Part shown: positions 26,431 through 34,389 of the stretch, one piece after another
Position numbering within the stretch: the first letter of the stretch is position 1
Layout: each line of letters starts with the position of its first letter
Assembly (NCBI GenBank): GCA_965249685.1
Contig: CBDFMN010000003.1
Coordinates: 496,001-560,000, forward strand
DNA length: 64,000 nt
Direction of reading: 5' to 3'
Source: RH-AL1 sp965249685
GTDB lineage: Bacteria; Pseudomonadota; Alphaproteobacteria; Rhizobiales; Beijerinckiaceae
Program-made: the position numbers and the translations under genes
The notes under the pieces: model-generated
The model's input: only the letters and a program-made list of their open reading frames with translations
The model's database searches: none
Told to the model about the DNA's origin: nothing

Positions 26431-26655
26431 ATCAAGCTCCTGACTAAACGTTCGGTATACTTCCGGACAACGATCCAACCGTCAAGGTCAGTCGCGCGAT
26501 GTCGACCTCGCCGGCTGTGGGTCGCCTCGTTTTGGGACGTCAAACGCGGCCGCGCGGTAACCCCTCCTCAAGCTTAAACGGCAATAACGATCCGGTGTGT
26601 CGAACGCGCGCTCTCCTGCTCGGAGACGGCGTCGGGTGTGAGGCGTGGGACCGGA

Positions 26656-27867
26656 ATGCGCCGTTCGAGGATCCGTTGGGCGGCCGCCGTCGTGACACCC
26701 TGGTGCCTGGGCGTCGCGCTGCTGCTGTCGATCACGCCGGAAGCCGGGCAGGGTGCGCCGATCGGCGGAACGTTCCTGCCGCTCTCTATGCGGGCGCCGG
26801 CAATGCCGATCGACCTCGTCCCCTCCGACGCGCTCGCCCTTGCGACCTTGATGCCCGAGTCCGACGTCCGACTCCTGCCTGTGCGCTATGCCGTCGGTTC
26901 CGCCAGCGAGCTGCTGCAGGTGCCGGACGAGTTGGAGCCGCGCGCCGAACGCAAGAGCGGCGCGACGCCGGCGCCGATCATCGACCGCGCCCACAAGGGC
27001 GATCCGGCGGTCGGGCTGCGCCCGACCTTCGATACGAGCCTGCGTCGGCCGGGCGGGCTCTCCGCCCTCCGCGCCAGCCAGCTCATCGCGCCTCACGACG
27101 ATGCCTTGCCCGCCGCGAGCTTCTCGCTAGGCGACAACGGCGGCCCGCTCGACGGGGCCACCAGCTTCTCGGCCTGGGGGGACGACGAGAAGCCGGAGGA
27201 TACGATGGCCTCGGGCGAGCGCCAGATCGGTGCCGCGATAGCCATGCAGCCCGCCGCCTTCAAGGAACGGCTCCACCAGGGCGCGACACCGAGGGTGGGG
27301 CGGGCGGAGGCGCTGGCCTCCACGACACCGGCGCCGGCCGACGGAGCGCCGGTCCTTGCCTCCTTCTCCGCGCCGCTGCCGCAGGCCCCGAACCTGTCCT
27401 TGCTGCCGGGAACAGCGCGACTGCGGCCGAACTTCGCCGCCCTGCTCGGTGGCGAGCGTGGCGCACGGGAGCGCAAGTGCCTCGCGGAGGCCGTCTACTT
27501 CGAGGCTCGCAGCGAGCCCGAGGAGGGGCAGGCCGCCGTGGCGCAGGTCGTCCTCAACCGGGCGACGAGCGGCCTCTACCCCTCCAGCGTGTGCGGCGTC
27601 GTCTATCAGAACCGCACGCACTACAAGGCCTGCCAGTTCTCCTTCGCCTGCGAGGGCAAGGCGTTGCGCGTGACCGAGTCGGAGGCGTGGCGGACGGCCG
27701 AACGCATCGCCAACGAGGTCGTGGCCGGCAAGACCTACCTGTCGGACGTCGGCGGCGCGACCCACTACCATGCCAAATACGTTCGGCCGGGTTGGGCGCG
27801 GCGGCTCGTCAAGATGGACGTCATCGGCCACCACGTCTTCTACAAACTGAGGCCGGGTCAAACGTGA
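26656..27867 (+). CDS. Cell wall hydrolase, SleB/CwlJ (Hydrolase_2) type
   Basis: A 403-residue exported protein. An N-terminal hydrophobic segment (VVTPWCLGVALLLSITPEAG) acts as a signal or anchor. About 250 poorly conserved Ala/Pro-rich residues follow. The catalytic domain is at about residues 271-400: KCLAEAVYFEARSEPEEGQAAVAQVVLNR, VVYQNRTHYKACQFSFACEGK, and GATHYHAKYVRPGW near the end. This family cleaves peptidoglycan (lytic transglycosylase or amidase-like). The start is ATG 26656; a GTG at 26638 is in frame and also possible. It precedes the TPR protein gene on the same strand. Confidence 0.88.
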   Translation: MRRSRIRWAAAVVTPWCLGVALLLSITPEAGQGAPIGGTFLPLSMRAPAMPIDLVPSDALALATLMPESDVRLLPVRYAVGSASELLQVPDELEPRAERKSGATPAPIIDRAHKGDPAVGLRPTFDTSLRRPGGLSALRASQLIAPHDDALPAASFSLGDNGGPLDGATSFSAWGDDEKPEDTMASGERQIGAAIAMQPAAFKERLHQGATPRVGRAEALASTTPAPADGAPVLASFSAPLPQAPNLSLLPGTARLRPNFAALLGGERGARERKCLAEAVYFEARSEPEEGQAAVAQVVLNRATSGLYPSSVCGVVYQNRTHYKACQFSFACEGKALRVTESEAWRTAERIANEVVAGKTYLSDVGGATHYHAKYVRPGWARRLVKMDVIGHHVFYKLRPGQT

Positions 27868-27981
27868 TCCCGACAGGCGTCGCTGTCTGCTCTGCTTGCT
27901 CGACGAGCGCAAAACGGCCATGGTCAACGCAAACAAGCGCTGCGATCGCGCCAGATCCGGCGCGCTCCTCAAGGACCTCGC

Positions 27982-29796
27982 GTGCTGCCCATGGCAATGA
28001 CGACCACGATGATTCGTAGGGCCGAAGTAGGTCGATCCACGCGGCGCCGCGGCGCGATCCTCTTCTTCGCCCTCGGCGCGTTTTTCAGCACCTCGGCTCT
28101 CGCCGCTCGGGAGAGCGTGAACTTTTCGTCGCCCTTCGAGGTCAGCGACAGCCCGTCCGGCAATTACCTCGCGGCGATGATCGCCGGAGCGGACCATGAT
28201 ACGGTCGCGGCCGCCACCTTCTTCCGCGAAGCGCTGCGGTTCGATCCGCGCAATCCGCAACTGATCGAGCGTGCGTTCGTCGCCGCGCTGTCGAACGGCA
28301 ACATGGTCGATGCCTTTGCGCTTGGCGACCGACTGATCGCGCGCGATCCCGGCAACAGCCTGGCGCGCCTGACGCTCGGGATCAAGGCGTTCCGGGCGAA
28401 GCAATATTCCGCCGCGCGTGCCCAGCTTGCCAAGGGCGGCACCAACCAGCAGCGCGACATCACCGCCACCCTCGTCGATGCCTGGAGCTTCGCGGGCGGC
28501 GGCGACGAGAAGAAGGCGTTGGAATATTGCGACCGGCTCCGCGACGACAACTTCGCCGTGTTCCGGAATTTCCACGCCGGGCTGATCGCCGACGTCATGA
28601 ACGACGTCCCGGAGGCGCAGCGCCGGCTCAAGGCCGCTTACGACGCCGACAAGAAGACGCTGCGCCTCGTCGACGCCTACGGGCGCTTCGTGTCGCGCCA
28701 CGGCGACAAGGCGGAAGCGCTGAGGATCTACCAGGACTTCAACACGCTGGCCCCGAACCAGCCGATGGTGACGAGCGCGCTGGCGACGCTCAAGGCCGGT
28801 AAAATCCTCGAGCCGCTGCTGAAGAACGCCGACCAGGGTGCGGCCGAGGTGTTGTATGGCTTGGGTGCCGCCGGAGGCGGTCAGGGCGACGATGTCGCCT
28901 CCATGATCTACCTGCGCCTGTCGCTTTATCTCGCGCCGCAGAACAGCCTGACCCTGCTCCAGCTCGCCGACATCTCCGACCGGATGAAACAATACGAGCA
29001 GTCCATCGCGACCTACGAAAGCGTGCCGTCCGGCGACGTGATGCGGACCACCGCCGATATCCAGATCGCGCAGATGCTGGACAATCTGAACAAGCACGAG
29101 GAAGCCGAAAAGTATCGCGCGCGGATCGTCGCCTCCCACCCCAACGACGAGGACGCGCTGTTCGCGCTGGGAAACTCGCAGCGCGCTCAGAAGAAGTTCA
29201 CCGATGCCGTCGCGACCTACACCAAGGTGATGGCGATCTCGACGAAGCCCGAGAAGTCGAACTGGGTCCTCTATTATTTCCGCGGGATCGCCTACGAGAG
29301 CGCGAAGATGTGGCCGCAGGCGGAAGCGGACTTCCGCAAGGGGCTGGAGCTCTTTCCCGACCAGTCCTCGATCCTGAACTATCTCGGCTACAGCTGGGTG
29401 GATCGCGGCCTCAATCTCGACGAAGCGTTCAAGATGCTGCACAAGGCCGTCGAGCTGAACCCGAGTGATGGCTACATCGTCGACAGCTTGGGTTGGGCGT
29501 TGTTCAAGCTTGGCAAGTACGACGAGGCCGTGAAGGAACTCGAGCGGGCCATCGACCTGAAGCCGGGCGACCCGACCGTCAACGACCATCTCGGCGACGC
29601 CTATTGGCGCACCGGCCGCAAGCTGGAAGCGCATTTCCAGTGGAACCACGCGCGCGACTTGAAGCCTGAGCCGGACGAGCTGCCGAAGATCACCGCCAAG
29701 ATCGAACATGGTTTGCCCGACGAGAAGCCGCCGGTCGCGGCCGACGCCAACAAGCCGGCGGCGACGGATGCGCCGGCCCCCAGGAGCGGCGGTTAG
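27982..29796 (+). CDS. Exported tetratricopeptide-repeat protein
   Basis: A 604-residue protein with a signal sequence (ILFFALGAFFSTSALA, ending near residue 42) followed by tandem TPR helices through to about residue 580. Clear units include YLAAMIAGADHDTVAAATFFREALRFDP, EEAEKYRARIVASHP, FRKGLELFPDQSSILNYLGYSWVDRG, AFKMLHKAVELNPSDGYIVDSLGWALFKLG and ELERAIDLKPGDPTVNDHLGDAYWRTG. It should act as a periplasmic scaffold. The GTG at 27982 follows AAGGA by seven bases; an ATG at 27991 is also in frame. ispE begins 55 bp downstream; this TPR-ispE pairing is common in related genomes. Confidence 0.9.
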   Translation: MLPMAMTTTMIRRAEVGRSTRRRGAILFFALGAFFSTSALAARESVNFSSPFEVSDSPSGNYLAAMIAGADHDTVAAATFFREALRFDPRNPQLIERAFVAALSNGNMVDAFALGDRLIARDPGNSLARLTLGIKAFRAKQYSAARAQLAKGGTNQQRDITATLVDAWSFAGGGDEKKALEYCDRLRDDNFAVFRNFHAGLIADVMNDVPEAQRRLKAAYDADKKTLRLVDAYGRFVSRHGDKAEALRIYQDFNTLAPNQPMVTSALATLKAGKILEPLLKNADQGAAEVLYGLGAAGGGQGDDVASMIYLRLSLYLAPQNSLTLLQLADISDRMKQYEQSIATYESVPSGDVMRTTADIQIAQMLDNLNKHEEAEKYRARIVASHPNDEDALFALGNSQRAQKKFTDAVATYTKVMAISTKPEKSNWVLYYFRGIAYESAKMWPQAEADFRKGLELFPDQSSILNYLGYSWVDRGLNLDEAFKMLHKAVELNPSDGYIVDSLGWALFKLGKYDEAVKELERAIDLKPGDPTVNDHLGDAYWRTGRKLEAHFQWNHARDLKPEPDELPKITAKIEHGLPDEKPPVAADANKPAATDAPAPRSGG

Positions 29797-29851
29797 CGGC
29801 GATGGCCTTGCGATCGAGGGCCCAGGCTGCGGTGAGCGTCAGATCAAGCCC

Positions 29852-30724
29852 GTGACGGCGCTCGTCGAACGCGCGCCCGCGAAGATCAATTTAACCCTGC
29901 ACGTCACCGGCCGTCGATCCGACGGCTGGCACGCGCTTGAAAGCCTCGTGGCGTTCACCCGCAGCGGCGACACGCTGACGTTGGTGCCGGGGCCGGATCT
30001 GATGCTCTCCGTCGAGGGTCCGACGGCTGCCGCCGCCGGGTCGGGAGCCGATAATCTGGTGCTTCGCGTCGCCCGCTCGCTCGCGACTCGCGTCGAAGAC
30101 CTGCGGCTCGGCGCCTTCCACCTCCTCAAGCGCCTCCCGGTGGCGGCTGGGATCGGTGGCGGCTCCTCCGACGCGGCGGCGGCCCTGCGGCTGCTCGCGC
30201 GGCTCAACGGCCTCGCCTCCGACGACGCGCGCGTCATGGCGGCAGCGGCGGAGAACGGGGCCGACATTCCCGTCTGCCTCGGTGCGACGGCCCGCATGAT
30301 GCGTGGCACTGGGGACCTTCTGGGTGAGCCCCTCAGGCTTCCGCCGTTGCCCGCCCTCGTCGTCAACCCGGGGGTGCCGCTGGAAACCAAGGCCGTGTTC
30401 CAACGGATGCAGCTGCCGCTCGGCTGGCAGAACGCGGCCAGCGCGCATCCGACCGTCGCGCAGGGGCAGGATGCCGGGGCGCTGCTGACCGCTCTAAAGC
30501 GCGGCCGCAACGACATGGAGGACGCTGCCTGCGTCCTCTTGCCGGTGATCTCCGACGTGCTCGCCGTCCTCGCCGCGGCGCCGGGGTGCCGGCTGGCCCG
30601 GATGTCGGGCTCGGGCGCGACCTGCTTCGCGCTGTTTGGCGATTGCAGGCAGGTCGGGCGCGCCAAGAAGGCGATCGCGCGGGTTAACCCCGATTGGTGG
30701 GTCAAGGCGGCAATGCTGGGCTAG
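29852..30724 (+). CDS. ispE: 4-diphosphocytidyl-2-C-methyl-D-erythritol kinase
   Basis: A 290-residue GHMP kinase of the MEP pathway, phosphorylating the 2-hydroxyl of CDP-methylerythritol. ERAPAKINLTLHVTGRRSDGWHALESLV is the classic N-terminus. The ATP loop LPVAAGIGGGSSDAAAALRLL is at about residues 88-108, and the closing MSGSGATCFALFG motif is present. No ATG is available near the conserved start; GTG 29852 fits the family length although its ribosome-binding site is poor, so coupling to the upstream TPR gene is likely. dxs in the same window supplies the first step of the same pathway. Confidence 0.95.
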   Translation: MTALVERAPAKINLTLHVTGRRSDGWHALESLVAFTRSGDTLTLVPGPDLMLSVEGPTAAAAGSGADNLVLRVARSLATRVEDLRLGAFHLLKRLPVAAGIGGGSSDAAAALRLLARLNGLASDDARVMAAAAENGADIPVCLGATARMMRGTGDLLGEPLRLPPLPALVVNPGVPLETKAVFQRMQLPLGWQNAASAHPTVAQGQDAGALLTALKRGRNDMEDAACVLLPVISDVLAVLAAAPGCRLARMSGSGATCFALFGDCRQVGRAKKAIARVNPDWWVKAAMLG

Positions 30725-30932
30725 AGGCTCTGAATCCACTACGGCGCCGATGGCCGGGGGCGCATCTGCGCGTTCGATGCGGCGCCGGTTATTCCCAGCG
30801 TACGTTCCCGCGAACGCCCGATCCGTCACGACAAGCTTGCTCGTAACCATGCCTTGACCGCCGCTGTCGCAGCCGCTTTCGTGTTCTGGTGCCGATCGAG
30901 ATCGGTTCGGTCGACAGGTGCGAGGTCTCCCG

Positions 30933-31682
30933 TCATATCTGCGCCGATCCGCCATCGGCGAACAATTCGCTGCCGTTGACGAAGCTGCTCTCGTCCGACG
31001 CCAGGAACAGGGCGGCGTTGGCGATCTCGTCCGGGCTCCCCATGCGGCCAAGCGGTGCTGCCGCCTCCAAGGCAGCCACAAATGCACGGTTTTGTTCTTC
31101 CGTGTGCGTAAGCCCACGCAGGCCTGGGGTCGAGGTTGCCCCGGGAACGAGCACGTTGACCCGGATGCGACGCGAGGCCAAGTCCTGAATCCAGCTCCGG
31201 GCGAAGTTGCGGATTGCTGCCTTACTGGCGCTGTACACGCTGAACGATGGTCCGCCCGTGCTGCCGGTTGTCGACCCGGTGAGTATGACCGACGCGCCAT
31301 CGCGCAGGAGCGGCAACGCTTTTTGCACCGTGAACAGGGTACCCTTGACGTTGGTCGAAAAGGTGCGGTCGTAATGGTCTTCGGTGACCTCGACGAGCGG
31401 CATGAACTCGCCGCCTCCGGCATTGGCGAGCAGAACGTCGATGCGTCCAGCCTCGTCACGAACAACCCTGTACAGGCGGTCGAGGTCGGCCAGATTTGCG
31501 ACGTCGCCCTGCACTCCGCGCGCATCGTAGCCCACCTCGGCCACCGCTTGGTCGAGTTCGGCCTGTCGACGACCGGTCATGAACAAGCGAGCACCTTCGC
31601 TGGCGAACCGCTTGGCGCTTGCCAATCCGATGCCGCTGTTGGCGCCGGTGACGACCACAACCTTGCCTTCGAGCCTACCCAT
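30933..31682 (-). CDS. SDR family oxidoreductase, partner of an HxlR regulator
   Basis: A 249-residue classical short-chain dehydrogenase. The cofactor loop TGANSGIG is near residues 13-20. NAGG, a catalytic Ser in LTGSTTGSTGGPS, and YSASK (Tyr and Lys) follow, with a closing FVNGSELFADGGSAQI. TGRRQAEL after the second strand suggests NADP(H). The ATG at 31682 follows GGGAGA. It is divergent from an HxlR-family gene across 89 bp, the usual arrangement for electrophile- or quinone-responsive reductases. This cassette separates ispE from the polyprenyl synthase gene, which are closer together in many relatives, hinting at insertion. Confidence 0.92.
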   Translation of the reverse strand: MGRLEGKVVVVTGANSGIGLASAKRFASEGARLFMTGRRQAELDQAVAEVGYDARGVQGDVANLADLDRLYRVVRDEAGRIDVLLANAGGGEFMPLVEVTEDHYDRTFSTNVKGTLFTVQKALPLLRDGASVILTGSTTGSTGGPSFSVYSASKAAIRNFARSWIQDLASRRIRVNVLVPGATSTPGLRGLTHTEEQNRAFVAALEAAAPLGRMGSPDEIANAALFLASDESSFVNGSELFADGGSAQI

Positions 31683-31734
31683 GTGTGTCTCCCATCCGTT
31701 GCTGGACACGATATGGACTGGCGCTGCCTATTTA

Positions 31735-31761
31735 TGTAGAACTGACCTACAGGTAAGTATA
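31735..31761. promoter_or_regulatory. Candidate HxlR operator in the SDR/HxlR divergent spacer
   Basis: Contains the inverted repeat tgtag-N7-ctaca (31735-31751), the near-palindrome acctacaggt, and aggtaagtata (31751-31761). The last element, read on the minus strand as TATACTTACCT, matches 10 of 11 bases of a sequence in the second HxlR/SDR spacer at 61091-61101. TATACT could also be a -10 hexamer. Confidence 0.45.
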
Positions 31762-31771
31762 CGATGACGCT

Positions 31772-32233
31772 ATGAGCACGGATAAACCCTCGTGCGGCCT
31801 TGAGGTCGCGCTCGCGGTGATGGGCGGGAAGTGGAAGCCGCTGATTCTCTACCATCTCCATTCGGGTCCCAAGCGGTTCGGAAACCTCAAGCGGCTGGTC
31901 GCAGGCGTCAGTGAGAAGGTGCTGATCCAGCAATTGCGCGAGCTGGCCGCAGCGGGTGTGCTCACGCGACATGACTATCGGCGGGTACCCCCGATGGTGG
32001 ATTACGCCATGACAGCGTTCGGCACGACGCTCGTGCGGGCGTTAATGCCGCTTTGCGAGTGGGGAACGGAGCATCGGGCCGCTGTTACGGAGATCATGCT
32101 CTCGCCATCACCCGGTAGCGCGTCCGAGCGGGTCGAGTCGCCTCCAGCTCGACCGACTTTGGACGTTCAAGGACATCGTAAGGTCGGGCGAGAGGCCGGG
32201 TCGGCCGCAACTTTGATCCGGTCTGGATCATAG
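31772..32233 (+). CDS. HxlR family winged-helix transcriptional regulator
   Basis: A 153-residue HxlR-type regulator. CGLEVALAVMGGKWKPLILYHLHSGPKRFGNLKRLVAGVSEKVLIQQLRELAAAGVLTRHDY is the family wing-helix core, with the sensory Cys8 in the usual N-terminal position. The roughly 45 residues after IMLSPSPGS are low-complexity and poorly conserved. It is divergent from the SDR gene it likely represses. A second HxlR/SDR pair, in mirror orientation, is at 60648-61942. Confidence 0.93.
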   Translation: MSTDKPSCGLEVALAVMGGKWKPLILYHLHSGPKRFGNLKRLVAGVSEKVLIQQLRELAAAGVLTRHDYRRVPPMVDYAMTAFGTTLVRALMPLCEWGTEHRAAVTEIMLSPSPGSASERVESPPARPTLDVQGHRKVGREAGSAATLIRSGS

Positions 32234-32245
32234 GGATCGCAGCGC

Positions 32246-33259
32246 TCAGTGCGACCGTGCGATACAGAAATCGACCACGTCGTTTAGGGCCGTCTTCCAC
32301 GCCGAGGCTGGGAACAACTCCAACGAGTCTCGCGCCATCGCGCCGTAATGACGGGCGCGCTCGACCGTGTCTTCCAGCGCGCGATGCCTGCGCATGGTGG
32401 CGATCGCCGTCTCGAGATCGCCCTCGGCGATCGTCGCCTTCTCCAGCGTGCGCGTCCAGAACGCGCGCTCCGATTCGGAGCCGCGGCGGAAGGAAAGCAC
32501 GACCGGCAGCGTGATCTTACCTTCGCGGAAGTCGTCGCCGACGTTCTTGCCGAGCTTGGCGGCCGTGCCGCCGTAATCGAGCGCATCGTCGATGAGCTGG
32601 AAGGCAATGCCAAGGTTGATACCGTAACCGCGACAGGCGGCGACCTCTGCCTTCGGTCGCTTGCCGAGAATCGCACCCACCTCGCAGGCGGCGCCGAACA
32701 GGGCGGCCGTCTTGGCGCGGATCACGGCGAGATAATCGTCCTCGCTCGTATGCGTGTCCTTGGCGGCGGAGAGCTGCATGACTTCCCCCTCCGCGATCAC
32801 CACGGCGGCGGTCGAGAGCACGTCCAGGCAGGGCAGGGAGCCCACCTCGACCATCATCTTGAAGGCCTGACCGAGCAGGAAGTCGCCGACCAGGACGCTG
32901 GCCTCGTTGCCCCACAGCATACGCGCCGCCAGCTTGCCCCGGCGCATGTCGCTCTCGTCCACCACGTCGTCGTGCAGCAGCGTCGCCGTGTGCATGAACT
33001 CGACGGCGGCTGCGAGCTTGATGTGGCCTGCGCCGTCGTAGGCGCACATGCCGGCCGCGGCCAGAGTGAGCATCGGCCGCAGTCGCTTACCGCCGGAGGT
33101 GATGAGGTGGTTGGCGATGTCCGGGATCATCGCGACATGGGAGGCGGCACGCGCGAGGATCGTTTGATCGACCCGCTTCATGTCGCCTGTGACGAGGGCC
33201 AGCAGCCCCGACATTCCCGTTTCAACCGTTTTGTCTTCCAGGGGGATGACGACGCCCAA
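32246..33259 (-). CDS. Trans-polyprenyl diphosphate synthase (octaprenyl type)
   Basis: A 337-residue all-helical prenyltransferase. Aspartate-rich motifs are LLHDDVVDESDMRRG (about residues 92-106) and QLIDDALDYGG (about 221-231), with GGKRLRP near residue 56 and GEVMQL between. Such enzymes make the side chain of ubiquinone from the IPP supplied by the MEP pathway (dxs and ispE are in this window). The start MGVVIPLE uses TTG at 33259, preceded by GGAG at seven bases, and matches the start of related proteins. It converges on the HxlR gene and is divergent from the DUF2007 gene. Confidence 0.93.
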   Translation of the reverse strand: MGVVIPLEDKTVETGMSGLLALVTGDMKRVDQTILARAASHVAMIPDIANHLITSGGKRLRPMLTLAAAGMCAYDGAGHIKLAAAVEFMHTATLLHDDVVDESDMRRGKLAARMLWGNEASVLVGDFLLGQAFKMMVEVGSLPCLDVLSTAAVVIAEGEVMQLSAAKDTHTSEDDYLAVIRAKTAALFGAACEVGAILGKRPKAEVAACRGYGINLGIAFQLIDDALDYGGTAAKLGKNVGDDFREGKITLPVVLSFRRGSESERAFWTRTLEKATIAEGDLETAIATMRRHRALEDTVERARHYGAMARDSLELFPASAWKTALNDVVDFCIARSH

Positions 33260-33359
33260 ACCTGATCTCCGTCGTAGTGATCTTGGCTGTGATAGGCGCT
33301 GCCCGGGACAACATCCACCCCCGGCGGCACCCTTGCAGGACGCAGGACCCCATGCAAGA

Positions 33360-33380
33360 TGGTCCGCATTTCACGGACCA
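33360..33380 (+). promoter_or_regulatory. Perfect 7-bp hairpin abutting the DUF2007 start codon
   Basis: tggtccg (33360-33366), a 7-base loop, then cggacca (33374-33380). The ATG is three bases later (33384). The only purine-rich bases available for ribosome binding (GGA, 33375-33377) lie in the 3' arm, so folding in mRNA would hide them. It could equally be a palindromic protein site. Confidence 0.5.
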
Positions 33381-33383
33381 AAG

Positions 33384-33608
33384 ATGATCGAACTCCTGCG
33401 AACGAACGATCTCGTGCTTATCTCGCGCATCGAGGCGCTTTTGGCCGAGCACGACATCGGCGTGTTCGTGGCCGATCAATACATGAGCGCGATGGAAGGG
33501 TCTCTGGGCTTTCTGCCGCGGCGCATTCTGATCGACGAGGATGATTTGTCGCGCGCGCGCCTTGCCATGCACGCGGTGGGTTTGCTCGACGAATTGCGTC
33601 GTGGATAG
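33384..33608 (+). CDS. DUF2007 domain-containing small protein
   Basis: A 74-residue protein with the DUF2007 fold signature: MIELLRTNDLVLISRIEALLAEHDIGVFVADQYMS-like sequence, then LGFLPRRILIDEDDLSRARLAM. It resembles PII/ferredoxin-like signalling domains; function unknown. The ATG at 33384 starts the conserved region. The end overlaps the next gene by eight bases, so the two are co-translated. This pair beside a polyprenyl synthase gene is a conserved neighbourhood in Hyphomicrobiales. A hairpin immediately before the start may regulate it. Confidence 0.88.
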   Translation: MIELLRTNDLVLISRIEALLAEHDIGVFVADQYMSAMEGSLGFLPRRILIDEDDLSRARLAMHAVGLLDELRRG

Positions 33609-34353
33609 CGGAGGGCAGCCGGCGGCGGAGACGTCGACGCGCGACTCCTTCTTCGACGGCCGGCTCACGATCCGGCAACCGCTGCGTGGCCATCGCGGCG
33701 GGACGGACGCCGTCATGCTGGCGGCGGCCGTGCCGCGGGACTTCGCCGGCCTCGTCTATGACGCCGGCGCGGGCGTCGGGACGGCCGGCCTTGGAGCGGC
33801 GGTGTTCTGCCCCGGCGCGCGCGTCGGATTGATCGAGTCCGATCCCTCGACCGCAGCCTTCGCCCGCGCGAACGTCGCTGCCAATGGGATGGAGGCCCGC
33901 GTCGCGGTGCATGGATGCGACCTCCTGACCTCCTGCCACGCGATGGAGAAGGCGGACCTCGTCGTCACGAACCCGCCGTTCCACGAGCCTGGACGCGTGC
34001 GTGTCTCGCCGGACGCGCGGCGGCGAGCGGCGCACGTGGTCGGCCCCGGCGGCATTGCGGCGTGGATAGCGGCCTGCCTCGCATTGCTGCACGGGCGCGG
34101 CACGCTCGTCCTCATCCATCGGGCCGACGCGCTACCGATGCTTCTGCAGGCATTGGAGCGGCGCGCCGGCGCCGTGACGCTGCTGCCGGTCCACACCCGG
34201 CAGGGCAACCCTGCCAAGCGCATCCTGCTTCGAGCCAAGAAGGGCAGCCGCGCCTCCCTCGTCCTCCTGCCCGGCCTCGTGCTCAACGAGGCGGAAGAGA
34301 CCACGCGAGCCATGGCTCGCATCGAACGCGGAGAGGACGCGATCGATTGGTAG
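33601..34353 (+). CDS. TrmN6-like methyltransferase (tRNA1(Val) A37-N6 type)
   Basis: A 250-residue class I methyltransferase. FFDGRLTIRQPLRGHRGGTDAVMLAAAVP is followed by the SAM loop YDAGAGVGTAGL (about residues 51-62), an acidic IESDPSTAAFARANV strand and the adenine-N6 catalytic NPPFHEP (about residue 124). This layout is typical of TrmN6/YfiC and related small-molecule or RNA N6-methyltransferases. The GTG at 33601 lies inside the DUF2007 stop region. The opposing malic enzyme gene ends 37 bp downstream, with a terminator hairpin between them. Confidence 0.88.
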   Translation: MDSGGQPAAETSTRDSFFDGRLTIRQPLRGHRGGTDAVMLAAAVPRDFAGLVYDAGAGVGTAGLGAAVFCPGARVGLIESDPSTAAFARANVAANGMEARVAVHGCDLLTSCHAMEKADLVVTNPPFHEPGRVRVSPDARRRAAHVVGPGGIAAWIAACLALLHGRGTLVLIHRADALPMLLQALERRAGAVTLLPVHTRQGNPAKRILLRAKKGSRASLVLLPGLVLNEAEETTRAMARIERGEDAIDW

Positions 34354-34386
34354 AACCACCTTCCCTCACGAGCGGGAGGAGGTTCT
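34352..34386. terminator. Bidirectional terminator hairpin between convergent genes
   Basis: agaacc-a-cct-t-ccc pairs with ggg-agg-a-ggttct (12 paired bases, one A-A mismatch and one bulge) around an 8-base loop, followed on the plus strand by gttt. It lies exactly between the converging trmN6-like and maeB genes. Confidence 0.65.
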
Positions 34387-34389
34387 GTT

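Noticed and set aside
26445..26459. TetR-type operator upstream of the DUF1348 gene
   Set aside because: The symmetry is partial and no TetR gene is adjacent, so it is mentioned only in the gene entry.
27127..29709. 860-codon minus-strand open frame
   Set aside because: It is antisense to the SleB-like hydrolase and TPR genes, and its translation shows only shadow composition.
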